20,461 bases of DNA from JBDZUZ01 sp040255445 (lineage in GTDB: Bacteria; Planctomycetota; Phycisphaerae; Phycisphaerales; UBA1924), in contig JBDZUZ010000064.1 in assembly GCA_040255445.1 (NCBI GenBank), positions 1 through 20,461 on the forward strand. Reading direction: 5' to 3'. Under the pieces are notes generated by a model. The model saw nothing but the letters and a program-made list of their open reading frames with translations. It searched no databases and was not told the DNA's origin. Each line of letters begins with the position of its first letter. Within the stretch, counting starts at the first letter, position 1. Below, in pieces: positions 7,339-14,743 of this stretch. The position numbers and the translations under genes were made by a program.

Positions 7339-8607
7339 TCACTTCCTGACCAGCACCAGCGCCCGCCGCAGGACCACGCGATCCTGGATCGGCCCCGAGG
7401 GGCCGGGCTCGATCCGCATCAGCAGCCGCGTGGTCTCGCCGCGTCCCGCGGGGAGGAGCAGGTTCAGGTCGTGCCGCGGCGTGGACTGGTTGAGTTCGAA
7501 AGCGCCCAGCCGGGTTGTCTCGCCGCCACGGGAGAGATCGAGCACGAGCGTGAGGTCGCCCCAGATGCGGCTGTCGGCGGGCAGTTCCGCCATCGCCGCG
7601 AAGCGTTCGGCCGCGGGCGGCAGGTCCCACTCGACCGTCATCGGGCCGGGGAGTTCGATGTCGGCCGCATCGAGCGGAGCGTTACCGGAATGGACACGCG
7701 GCGGGGGCACCCAGCGGCGCGAGCCGGGCGCATCGATCACCGCGAAGGGCATGACGGCCAGCGGACGCAAGCGGGCGACATCGAAGTTGATCGCGCGGAT
7801 ATCGCTCGCGGGGAGTTCGATCGCCGGCCGGCGGCCCGCCGCCGCGATCAGCCGCGCCTGCGCTTCATCGCCGCTCAACTGCACCGACTCCACCGCGGCG
7901 ACAGCGCCCGAGTAGAGCCACACCCACGCGCCGGCCGCTGCCTCGGCCGGGTTGGCCAGTTCGATCTTCGCCACCCGCTCGGACGGCACCGATGAGATCC
8001 GACCCTCGCTCTCGATCACCACCTGCTCGCCGATCGATTCGACGAAGCCCGAGAGGCGGTCGGCGTTGATAAGCGTGATGCGGTCGTCCGCGGCGGAGCG
8101 TTCGGCGGGCTCGGCCAATTCGACACCCGGCGCGATATCGCGCAGCCGCACGCTGCGGATCCGCTCGAGGTCGAGCTCCATCACGCCCCAGAGTGTGCTC
8201 TGCCAGGCGAGTTGTTCATCATCGGATGCGGGCTCGGTGTGCAGCGCGCCGGGCAGTCGCTCGCCCGATGTTGTCACGAGCAATCCTTCGGCCTCGATCG
8301 CGGCGAGCGCGTCGAGATGCCGGTCCGCCCGCGGGCCGGTCGGCGCTGGCGGCGCCACCGCCAGCACGCGTCGGCGTTCCAGCCGCTGGGGCCGGCCTTG
8401 CGCATCGCGGAACTGCATCGCGTTCTGATCGAACCACAGCCCGCTCACGCTCTGCTGTTCGAGCGTGTCGAGCACGATCACGCGCAGGGAGGCATCACCG
8501 AATGGGGCGGGGTTCGCGGGAGCCGCCGGCGACTGCGCCAGGGCCGACGCCGCGATGAAGCAGGGAGCGATGGCCGCGGCGATCACCCGCCGCACGCCCG
8601 CACACAC
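7339..8607 (-). CDS. Exported beta-rich protein with possible NPCBM-like C-terminal domain
   Basis: I recognise no defined family with confidence. The frame allows a GTG start at 8628 (429 residues), but GTG 8607 is better placed after AGAGGA and gives a cleaner signal peptide: VRRVIAAAIAPCFIAASALA, then QSPAAP with a likely cleavage after ALA. The mature protein is rich in predicted beta strands; segments such as LWGVMELDLERIRSVRL and a later block ending VPSERVAKIEL look like related small modules. The last 110 residues or so (PMTVEWDLPPAAERFAAMAEL, then DLTLVLDL and LLMRIEPGPSG) resemble the NPCBM galactose-binding-like fold common in exported planctomycete proteins. That is inference from pattern only. 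It is probably the last gene of the minus-strand operon, separated from the toroid gene by a spacer with a strong inverted repeat. Confidence 0.75.
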   Translation of the reverse strand: MCAGVRRVIAAAIAPCFIAASALAQSPAAPANPAPFGDASLRVIVLDTLEQQSVSGLWFDQNAMQFRDAQGRPQRLERRRVLAVAPPAPTGPRADRHLDALAAIEAEGLLVTTSGERLPGALHTEPASDDEQLAWQSTLWGVMELDLERIRSVRLRDIAPGVELAEPAERSAADDRITLINADRLSGFVESIGEQVVIESEGRISSVPSERVAKIELANPAEAAAGAWVWLYSGAVAAVESVQLSGDEAQARLIAAAGRRPAIELPASDIRAINFDVARLRPLAVMPFAVIDAPGSRRWVPPPRVHSGNAPLDAADIELPGPMTVEWDLPPAAERFAAMAELPADSRIWGDLTLVLDLSRGGETTRLGAFELNQSTPRHDLNLLLPAGRGETTRLLMRIEPGPSGPIQDRVVLRRALVLVRK

Positions 8608-8611
8608 AAAT

Positions 8612-8617
8612 TCCTCT
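8612..8617 (-). promoter_or_regulatory. Ribosome-binding site deciding the 8607 start
   Basis: AGAGGA on the minus strand lies 4 bases before GTG 8607. No comparable site precedes the upstream in-frame GTG at 8628, and the shorter protein begins directly with a signal peptide. Confidence 0.45.
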
Positions 8618-8647
8618 CGCTGCTTCACGGTGCATCGCTCCGCCTGG

Positions 8648-8690
8648 GATGACTCACCTGTCTGGACTGGTATCTCCGGACTGAGTCACC
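8648..8690. repeat. Two-part imperfect inverted repeat (hairpin) in operon spacer
   Basis: Outer arms are GATGACTCA (8648-8656) and TGAGTCACC (8682-8690), with 7 perfect pairs flanked by one G-T and one G-C pair when read as minus-strand RNA. Inner arms are GTCTGGA (8660-8666) and TCCGGAC (8675-8681), with one mismatch. The loop is CTGGTATC (8667-8674), and a 3-base bulge (8657-8659) lies between the stems on one side. It lies between the toroid gene and the last gene of the minus-strand operon, about 40 bases before the start of the latter. No T-tract follows on either strand, so a classical intrinsic terminator is unlikely. A processing site, attenuator or protein-binding palindrome is possible. 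Confidence 0.6.
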
Positions 8691-8761
8691 AGCCTGAGAT
8701 GCCGCGCGGCCCAACTGGGGTACTTCGGTTGCCGCCATGCCCGGCTCCGGTCCTTCTACGC

Positions 8762-9847
8762 CTACTTCTGAAAGATCGGCAGATAACGCTTCGGCATTTG
8801 CAGGATGATCAAGGCCATCGCGGTCCCATATTCCTCGCCGGCGCCCTGGTCCTCCCACATGCCGGTGGCGAGCTGCCGCGAGAGGAGCTCGGCGCGAATC
8901 GCGGGCCACCACCGCGACCAGGATTCGCCGCCGGCCAGGAACATCGCCTGCACCGCGTAGTAGTGGCCGTAGAAGTAGTGGATCGCCTGCGTGTCGAAGC
9001 GGCCGGGGAGCGCGGCGTTGAAGAGGTAGCGGAGGCCGGTGTCGATCGCGCGGTCCTCGTAGATGCCCGCGTAGTACAGGCTCGCCACGCCCGCGGCCGA
9101 CCGCGGCCACGCGCTTGGGCCCGACACCAGCTGATACCGGAACCCGCCATCGGGGTTCTGGCAGGCGCGGACATACTCGACCGCGCGGTCGATGACGGTC
9201 TTGTTCACCTCGAGCCCGGCGTTGCGGGCGGAACGCAGCGCCATGATCTGGCAGATCGTCACCGAGACATCAGCGTCGAAGGGCACGGGGTTGTAGCGCC
9301 AGCCGCCGTCCTCGTTCTGTGTCGATTCGATCAGGCGCACGGCCTTGAGCAGCTTCTCGTGCAGCCGCGCGGCCTGCGCTGTGTCGCCTCCGCCGGCGGT
9401 CATGCCGTAGACCTCGCCCAGGAAGAGCGCGGCGAAACCGTGGCCGTACATCGGGCTGTTGGCCGTGTCGGTCGCGATCAACCCGCTGTCGGTGCAGTTG
9501 TCGAGGATGTAGTCGAGTGCGCGGGAGACGTTCTCGCCGTACACGCCGCGGCCGGGCATGTGGCCATCGGCCATGAAGGCGATGCCGGCGAGGGCCGTCA
9601 CGGCGATCGTGCGGCCGAACTGTTCTTCACCGAAGGAGCCGTTGGCGTTCTGGCCGCGGGCGAGCGCGGCGAGCCCGCGCGATGCGGCGGCATCGAGCTC
9701 GGCGGTGATCTCGTTGGCCGCGGGGCGGTTCGCGGCGGAACCGGAATCGCCGGCGGGCTGCATCGGCGCTCCGCCGCTGGCAGCGGCGGACGAGAGCAGG
9801 AGCGGAGTCATCGCGAGCAGATGGCCGAAGAATGGGACCGATCGCAT
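8762..9847 (-). CDS. Exported alpha-toroid protein (prenyltransferase/squalene-oxidase repeats)
   Basis: The protein has an N-terminal signal peptide (hydrophobic LLAMTPLLLSSAAASG) followed by an alpha/alpha toroid of the squalene-hopene cyclase/prenyltransferase repeat superfamily. The repeat marks are QNANGSFGE (about residue 67), QNEDGGWRY (178-186) and QNPDGGFRY (231-239), each preceded by a helix, plus helical hairpins ending with YGTAMALIILQMP. The cyclase DXDD motif is not present; the nearest segment is FDADVSVT (191-198). The protein is about half the size of a cyclase and exported, so terpene cyclisation is unlikely and a structural or ligand-binding role is more plausible. Residue numbers count from GTG 9850; ATG 9847 is the next codon and is preferred because it overlaps the upstream stop as TGATG. 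It is translationally coupled to the Q/S-rich gene. The fold is well supported; the function is unknown. Confidence 0.85.
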   Translation of the reverse strand: MRSVPFFGHLLAMTPLLLSSAAASGGAPMQPAGDSGSAANRPAANEITAELDAAASRGLAALARGQNANGSFGEEQFGRTIAVTALAGIAFMADGHMPGRGVYGENVSRALDYILDNCTDSGLIATDTANSPMYGHGFAALFLGEVYGMTAGGGDTAQAARLHEKLLKAVRLIESTQNEDGGWRYNPVPFDADVSVTICQIMALRSARNAGLEVNKTVIDRAVEYVRACQNPDGGFRYQLVSGPSAWPRSAAGVASLYYAGIYEDRAIDTGLRYLFNAALPGRFDTQAIHYFYGHYYAVQAMFLAGGESWSRWWPAIRAELLSRQLATGMWEDQGAGEEYGTAMALIILQMPKRYLPIFQK

Positions 9848-10578
9848 CACCGCGGGCTCCCCTCGGCCTTGGGGTCCTCCGCCAGCCGCTTGTAGTACTC
9901 CTCGGTGAGCGAGCGGTACATCTCGCTGAAGCGGTCGCTCGCGCCCTGCACGAGGGCATCGCGCAGGTGATCGGGCAGATTGCCCCAGGTCGCGGAGTTA
10001 CCCGCGGCCTGGCTCCGCGGCTGGGCTTCCTGTCGCGCGGGCCCCGGGCCTGGGTTGTTGCCGTCGCCGCGGGCCTGCTGCTGCTGTGAACTGGCCTGCT
10101 GCTGCTGGTTCTGTTGGTTCTGCTGCTGCGATGAGGAAGAGGAGCTCGAACTCGAACGCGACTGCTGTTGCTGCTGCTCGGCGTCCTTTATCAGCTTGTC
10201 GAGCATCCGCAGGATGTCCTCCTGCAGACGCTGCGTGCCCAGACCCGCATCGCGCGAGTCGTTGAGGCGCTGCGAGGTCTCGCCCATCAGCGCGACGGCT
10301 CGCTCGAAGTCCTCGCGGATCTCGGTGGGCGAGAGGGCTCGGTCGAGCTCGGTACGGGTCGTATCGGTTGCGGGCTTCGCCTCACCCTCCGCCGGCGCTG
10401 CGGGCTTCTCGGGCGTGATGCCCAGCAGCTCATCGAGCGACGGCGGCTCGGCGGGCTTTGTCGCGGTGTCCTGCGCTGGCTGCTTCTCGGGTGTTGGCTT
10501 CTCGGCCGCCGGCTGCAGCGCCACAGCGCTCCCCGCCAAGAGCACCACAGCTGCGAACTGTGTGAAACCTCTGATCAC
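9847..10578 (-). CDS. Small exported Q/S-rich low-complexity protein
   Basis: This is a protein of about 243 residues with a signal peptide (GFTQFAAVVLLAGSAVALQP), a Pro/Ala/Glu/Lys-rich segment (about 25-75), a short helical region (SPTEIREDFERAVALMGETS and LQEDILRMLDKLIKDAEQ), then a stretch of about 35 residues almost wholly Gln, Ser and Asn, and a conserved-looking C-terminus (ATWGNLPDHLRDALVQGASD, then MYRSLTEEYYKRLAE). A WGNLP..LRD..Q tail is, from memory, typical of a small protein in the same position of planctomycete DUF58/BatA clusters. The Q/S tract probably acts as a flexible linker or interaction region. GTG 10584 abuts the ribosome-binding site, so GTG 10578 is chosen as the start. 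It lies 15 bases after the coiled-coil gene and its stop overlaps the start of the toroid gene. No enzymatic motif is seen. Confidence 0.8.
   Translation of the reverse strand: MIRGFTQFAAVVLLAGSAVALQPAAEKPTPEKQPAQDTATKPAEPPSLDELLGITPEKPAAPAEGEAKPATDTTRTELDRALSPTEIREDFERAVALMGETSQRLNDSRDAGLGTQRLQEDILRMLDKLIKDAEQQQQQSRSSSSSSSSSQQQNQQNQQQQASSQQQQARGDGNNPGPGPARQEAQPRSQAAGNSATWGNLPDHLRDALVQGASDRFSEMYRSLTEEYYKRLAEDPKAEGSPR
9857..9862 (-). promoter_or_regulatory. Ribosome-binding site of the toroid gene
   Basis: GGGGAG on the minus strand is 6 bases before GTG 9850 and 9 before ATG 9847, so it fits either of the two adjacent start codons. It lies inside the end of the Q/S-rich gene, supporting coupled translation. 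Confidence 0.45.
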
Positions 10579-10584
10579 GCGCAC

Positions 10585-10590
10585 ACCTCC
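10585..10590 (-). promoter_or_regulatory. Ribosome-binding site deciding the 10578 start
   Basis: GGAGGT on the minus strand directly touches GTG 10584 (no spacer) but is 6 bases from GTG 10578. It therefore argues for the second GTG as the real start of the Q/S-rich protein. It sits just after the stop codon of the coiled-coil gene (10594-10596). Confidence 0.6.
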
Positions 10591-10593
10591 ACC

Positions 10594-13500
10594 TCAACCA
10601 CCCTGACCGTCAGTATTCTGTTCGTTCCCCGCGGCCCCGGGGTTCTCGCCTTCCGCCCCGTCGCCTTCAGGCGGGGCATCCGGCCCCCGCGGAGCATCCG
10701 GCTCGATCGGCGCCGGCGCCTCGCCGGGCCCCATCGGCCCGCCCGGCTGCTGCGACATCCGCTCCAGCAGCTCCCGCGCGATCTCGGCGAGCTCGCGCTG
10801 CAGCGTCGCCACGCGGCCCAGCTCCGCATCCGCCTGCGCTGCGCCGCCATCATCGACACGCCGCGTCCGGTCGGCGGCTTCCTGTTGCAGCATCCGCAGC
10901 AGCTTGAGCTCGGCGATCGGCGGGATCAGCGGCTGCTCGGCGCCCTGCCCGCCGCCCCCGCCTCCGCCACCACCGCCCGCGGCCGCATCGCGGAACTCAT
11001 CGTCCTGCTGCTGCGCCTGATTCAGCGCCTCGATCAGCGAAGCAAGAACCAGCGCTGCCGCTTCCTGATCGAGCGAGACGGTGGCCGGCGCCTCGCCGCG
11101 ACGCAGCGGGTCCGCCGCGCCGGCCATCAGCCGGTCCAGGCGGGTGTGCGCGTAGTCAAAGAGGCGTGCTTCGGCCACATCCTGCGTCGTCGAGCGCAGC
11201 TCGTCCATGGTCCGCCGCAGGTCTTCCTGCTGGTCGCCGATCCGACGCACCGTCGCGCGGTCGCGGCGCGAGAGTTCGCGGCCGATCATCGGTTCTGCCT
11301 CTCCCCGCAGCGCGACCTGCGCTTCGAGCGCTTCCTGATAGGCCTTCTTGAGCTCGGCGCGCTTTCGCTCGTTGTCGCGCTGCGCAGCCTCCCGAGCCAG
11401 TCGCTCTGCCTCGGCCAGGGCTTCTCGCAGCCGTGTGAGCGCGATGCGTTCATCGCGGTCCGCGGCGTTGAGGTCCGCGGGCTGGGCCCGCAGCGATCCG
11501 ATCGCGCCGGCCTGCGCCGTGCCGGCCGCGTCGATCTGCTCGCCGATCCGCGGCGCATCTTCCATCTCGCTCGCGGCCTGATCGGCGAGCGCCATTGTCG
11601 CGCGGTTCAGGTCGATCATCGCGCCGTCGAGGTTCTCCTGCGGCCGGCCCTCGATCGCCGCGCCCAGCCGCGTCAACTCCGTCTCCTGCTGCCCGATCAG
11701 CCGCCGCAGCGTCTGCATGATGTCCGCGAGCACGCGGCGGAGCGTCTCATCACGGCGCTGCTCGGCCCGCTCCATCTCCTCGAGGGCCTGCTGCAGCCCC
11801 TCGATCGCCTGTTGCTGCATCTCTTCGGCGGTCGTCGTCTGGTTCTGCTCGATCTGCTGGGCGGCATCGCTCTGCTGCCGCGGCACCTCGTTCTCGCGGG
11901 CCCGCTGCGCGGCCTGGCGCATCGACTCGGCCTGCGCCTTGTCGATGTCCTCCATCTGCTGCGCCCGCGTGTCGAGCTCTTCGATCGCCGCCCGCGTGCG
12001 CTGCGCGAGCTCTTCCTGGCGCTGGCTCAGCCGCTCGAGGTCGCGGCGCTCGTTCTCGGAGAGCTGGTCCGCCGTGCGTCCCTGCAGCGATTCGCCCGCG
12101 CTCGCGGTCTGCATCTGCAGCTGCTTCTGGTCCGCGATCAGGCGTTCGATCATGCGCCGCGCCGCCCAGGTGTCCTGCCCGCGGTCGAGCATCTCGACCA
12201 GTTCGGTGAGACGTTCCTGCGCTTCGCGCTGGGCGCGGGCGGCGTCTTCGGCCACCGAGGGCGCCTCGGGCGTGCCCGCACGCGTCCGGAGCTGCTCCAT
12301 CGATTCAGTGGCGCGGGCCGCGGCTTCCTGGGCCTGCTGCGCGGTATCGGCCGTGTCGGCGACCAGGCCCGCGATCGCGCTGTCGTCGGGCTGGTTGCGT
12401 TCGATCCGCTGCTCGAGCCGCTCGATCAAGTCGCGGACGGGCTCGAGCCTCTCCGCGACCGAACGCTGCCGCGCCGACTGATCCGCCGCCGCGGCCGCGT
12501 CCTGCGCTGCCCGCGGGAGCGACTCCATCAGGTTCGCCTGGATCTCTTCGAGCCGCTTGGCCGCCTCGCGCACCGCGCCCAGTTCCGCGAGCACCTGCGC
12601 GATGAAGTCGCTCTCGCCGATGATCCGCAGCCGACGCGTGGCCGACCGCGCTGGCGGCGCATCCTCCGATGCCATCAGCGCATCGCTGGCCAGCCCCGTG
12701 AGCCAGACCTCATCGCCCACGCGGACATCGAGCGCTGCCATCTCGATCGTTGTCGCGGCGATCGCGCGGACCAGGCCGGAGTCGCTTTCGTTCGAGGCCG
12801 AGACCGTGCCGGTCGCTGCGGCCCCGCCGATCGACGCCCGCGCCACGATCGCCGCATCGCCCAGCGGTTCGGCGGGCGCGCCGATCGACTCCGCCGGCGG
12901 GCGGGCCCGCTGCAGTTCCAGCGCGGTCAGCGCGAGGCCAACATCGTCCCGCGCCTCGGCTCGGGCATCGACCACCGCAGTCGCGAGCACCGCTTCATCC
13001 TGCGGCGGATCGATCACCGCGATCAGCGGCCGCTGATCTTCGGTGACGTCGAAGCGGTAGACGACCTCGTCCATCCCGCGGATGCCGAAGCGGTCGCGCG
13101 GATCGATCCGGACCACCGCATTCTCCCGCGCGGTCCACGTCAGCCGCCAGACGCGCTCCGTGAAGACCGCATCCAGGTCGCCGATCCCCGACAACCCCGG
13201 CAGGCTCCGAGCGATCCACGCCTCGCGGTCGTCCTCGGCGGGTGTGGGCAGATCCTTATTGAGCGTGATCTCCAGCGCGACCCGCGAGCCGGCGAGGATC
13301 GGGCCGATGCGTGCCCGCGCATCCCGACCCGTTCCCGCGGCGATCGTCCCCCGCAGCAGCGAGGCCGGGCCTTCCGCGGCGAGTCCCGCCGCGTACTCCG
13401 GCAGCGCGATCTCGACGGCCGCGCTCGCCACCGCCGGCGGCTCGACGAGCGCGATGCGAGCGGTCGGGCTGCGGCTGTCCTCGGTCTCGAACCAGTATTC

Positions 13501-14454
13501 GAGCGTCACGCCCGCCGCGCCGTCGCCCGAAGCGCTGCTGCGTGCGGGCGCCAGCGCGGCCGTATCGAGCAGACGCTCGAAGAGAGCTCCCGTCTGCCCG
13601 GGCGCTGCGGAGGTCTCGGGCGTCGCCGCCTCGCGGTTCTGGTAGGTCATCAGGGCCCGCTGCACGCGGCCATCGCGCGCGCCGCGGACGCGGTACATCA
13701 CGCGGACCGTGGTGTTCTCCGCCAGCCGCGGCGACTTGGTCAGCACGGCCCGCAGCGGGAGCGCAGCGCCGATCGGGTGCGCCACCATCGGGTTCGCATC
13801 CGCCACCGCCGTCCGTCGAGGCCAGGCCGCATCGGTCCATGGCGCCCACACCCGCCGCCAGCCGACCCGCGCTGCATCGGGCGCGAAGACCGAGAGCGCC
13901 ACGATCGGCGCCGCCACCAGCAGCAGCGCGAGCATCGCACTCCGCAGCCCGCGCGGGTTCAGCACCGAAGCGCCGCGGAGCGCCTTGAACCGCTCCATCG
14001 CATCTAGCGCGGTCCGCGCTGCCAGCGAGCGGTCTTCGCGTTCATCGCTGTGTGCGCCCAGTTCGAGACCGGCCGCGAGCACGCCGGCGAGCCCCGCCGC
14101 CTTGCCCGCGGGTGACTTCTCGATCCGCAGCGCGACTTCGGTCAAGGGCGGCGTGAAGCGGACGACCGGCCGGACCTTCCGCCAGAGCAGCACGGACAGC
14201 GTCGTGACCAGCCCCACCCAGAAGACCCAGCGCAGTTCATCCGGCGGCCGCACGAGGAAGTCCAGCAGCCCCACAAGCATCGCCGCGGCGAGCACCACCG
14301 CGACGACCGTGCCCAGCCGCTGCACGGTCAGTTGCAGCTTGGCCCGCCGCCGCAGCCCGCGCAGTGCCGATGCCAGCGTTGCCGACGCCTTGGCGCCCTC
14401 ATCGCTCACGCCCGTGGCGGCCGCGTGCCGGGTTGTGCGGTCTGCGTTGCTCAT
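10594..14454 (-). CDS. Large DUF4175-like membrane protein with long coiled coil
   Basis: The 1286-residue protein has transmembrane segments at about 48-68 and 74-92, a conserved-looking cytoplasmic segment (LTEVALRIEKSPAGKAAGLAGVLAAG, about 104-129), a third transmembrane segment at about 173-191, and then an extracytoplasmic part. Beta-rich Ig-like stretches (about 220-600, with motifs like LPLRAVLTKSPRLAENTTVRV) are followed by a very long heptad-like helical region rich in Glu, Gln, Arg and Ala (about 612-1130). A ten-glycine run lies near 1163, then comes the motif ELKLLRMLQQEAADRTRR and an acidic Pro/Gly-rich tail. The membrane layout resembles DUF4175/TIGR02302-type proteins; the coiled coil suggests a scaffold or spacer across the periplasm. 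ATG 14454 is the first start and gives a natural N-terminus. Upstream lies a 289-base spacer; downstream the Q/S-rich gene follows at once. The molecular role is unknown. Confidence 0.82.
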   Translation of the reverse strand: MSNADRTTRHAAATGVSDEGAKASATLASALRGLRRRAKLQLTVQRLGTVVAVVLAAAMLVGLLDFLVRPPDELRWVFWVGLVTTLSVLLWRKVRPVVRFTPPLTEVALRIEKSPAGKAAGLAGVLAAGLELGAHSDEREDRSLAARTALDAMERFKALRGASVLNPRGLRSAMLALLLVAAPIVALSVFAPDAARVGWRRVWAPWTDAAWPRRTAVADANPMVAHPIGAALPLRAVLTKSPRLAENTTVRVMYRVRGARDGRVQRALMTYQNREAATPETSAAPGQTGALFERLLDTAALAPARSSASGDGAAGVTLEYWFETEDSRSPTARIALVEPPAVASAAVEIALPEYAAGLAAEGPASLLRGTIAAGTGRDARARIGPILAGSRVALEITLNKDLPTPAEDDREAWIARSLPGLSGIGDLDAVFTERVWRLTWTARENAVVRIDPRDRFGIRGMDEVVYRFDVTEDQRPLIAVIDPPQDEAVLATAVVDARAEARDDVGLALTALELQRARPPAESIGAPAEPLGDAAIVARASIGGAAATGTVSASNESDSGLVRAIAATTIEMAALDVRVGDEVWLTGLASDALMASEDAPPARSATRRLRIIGESDFIAQVLAELGAVREAAKRLEEIQANLMESLPRAAQDAAAAADQSARQRSVAERLEPVRDLIERLEQRIERNQPDDSAIAGLVADTADTAQQAQEAAARATESMEQLRTRAGTPEAPSVAEDAARAQREAQERLTELVEMLDRGQDTWAARRMIERLIADQKQLQMQTASAGESLQGRTADQLSENERRDLERLSQRQEELAQRTRAAIEELDTRAQQMEDIDKAQAESMRQAAQRARENEVPRQQSDAAQQIEQNQTTTAEEMQQQAIEGLQQALEEMERAEQRRDETLRRVLADIMQTLRRLIGQQETELTRLGAAIEGRPQENLDGAMIDLNRATMALADQAASEMEDAPRIGEQIDAAGTAQAGAIGSLRAQPADLNAADRDERIALTRLREALAEAERLAREAAQRDNERKRAELKKAYQEALEAQVALRGEAEPMIGRELSRRDRATVRRIGDQQEDLRRTMDELRSTTQDVAEARLFDYAHTRLDRLMAGAADPLRRGEAPATVSLDQEAAALVLASLIEALNQAQQQDDEFRDAAAGGGGGGGGGGQGAEQPLIPPIAELKLLRMLQQEAADRTRRVDDGGAAQADAELGRVATLQRELAEIARELLERMSQQPGGPMGPGEAPAPIEPDAPRGPDAPPEGDGAEGENPGAAGNEQNTDGQGG

Positions 14455-14743
14455 GCGTTCAGTGACTCGGCAACTCCCACGGACCCCTCCCCAACTCTTC
14501 TATCGGCCCAACGCCCCAATCGGACGCGGCATGCCCCCCCCCATCCACCCTCAGCTCTCATCCCCCCAGCTTTCGTCCTCCAAGGCAATGTAGACCCTCG
14601 CAACCCATTCAGATCCACAATCCCGGGGAACCCGCCCGCTGTGACACCTCAGTGACGCCCTGTGCCGTCTCCCCCTTCGTGCCTCCGTGCCTTTGTGCCT
14701 TTGTGCCTTCCACTCCGTCCCTTTGTCCCTCAGTCCCTCCACC
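14455..14743 (-). other. Pyrimidine-rich spacer within the operon
   Basis: This 289-base gap is the longest in the minus-strand block. Its left half (14490-14580) is strongly C/T-rich on the plus strand with a run of nine C at about 14534, its middle (14580-14625) is less GC-rich than the surroundings, and its right end carries the 8-bp tandem repeat. I see no credible gene. Because it precedes the coiled-coil gene it could hold a secondary promoter, but I find no convincing -35/-10 pair and only a poorly placed GGGAG before ATG 14454. Confidence 0.5.
14679..14740. repeat. 8-bp tandem repeat array (GTGCCTNN x4, GTCCCTNN x3)
   Basis: On the plus strand, four units GTGCCTNN (14679-14710, with NN = CC, TT, TT, TC) are followed by the 6-base CACTCC and three units GTCCCTNN (14717-14740, with NN = TT, CA, CC). 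The array ends 3 bases from the stop codon of the VWA/GATase-like gene. On the minus strand it reads as GGCAC-AAA and GGGAC-AAA type repeats. Similar arrays are, from memory, scattered through planctomycete and other bacterial intergenic regions, where they give rise to spurious short reading frames rich in RHKGT/ARRHEG. Confidence 0.75.

Noticed and set aside
10075..10178. CTG/CAG-rich stretch as a microsatellite or CRISPR-like array
   Set aside because: It is the in-frame Gln/Ser/Asn tract of the exported protein, with mixed Ser and Asn codons and no spacer-repeat structure.
10584..10584. GTG 10584 as the start of the Q/S-rich protein
   Set aside because: It directly abuts the GGAGGT ribosome site, leaving no spacer; GTG 10578 has a normal 6-base spacer.
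10168..14007. A very long plus-strand reading frame (1279 residues) opposite the coiled-coil gene
   Set aside because: Its translation is Arg/Leu/His-rich, has no domain motifs and mirrors the strong codon bias of the minus-strand gene; it is an antisense shadow.
14551..14742. A 63-residue minus-strand reading frame with RHKGTEARRG-like sequence
   Set aside because: It is mostly a translation of the 8-bp tandem repeat, and lacks the G/C third-position pattern of real genes here.
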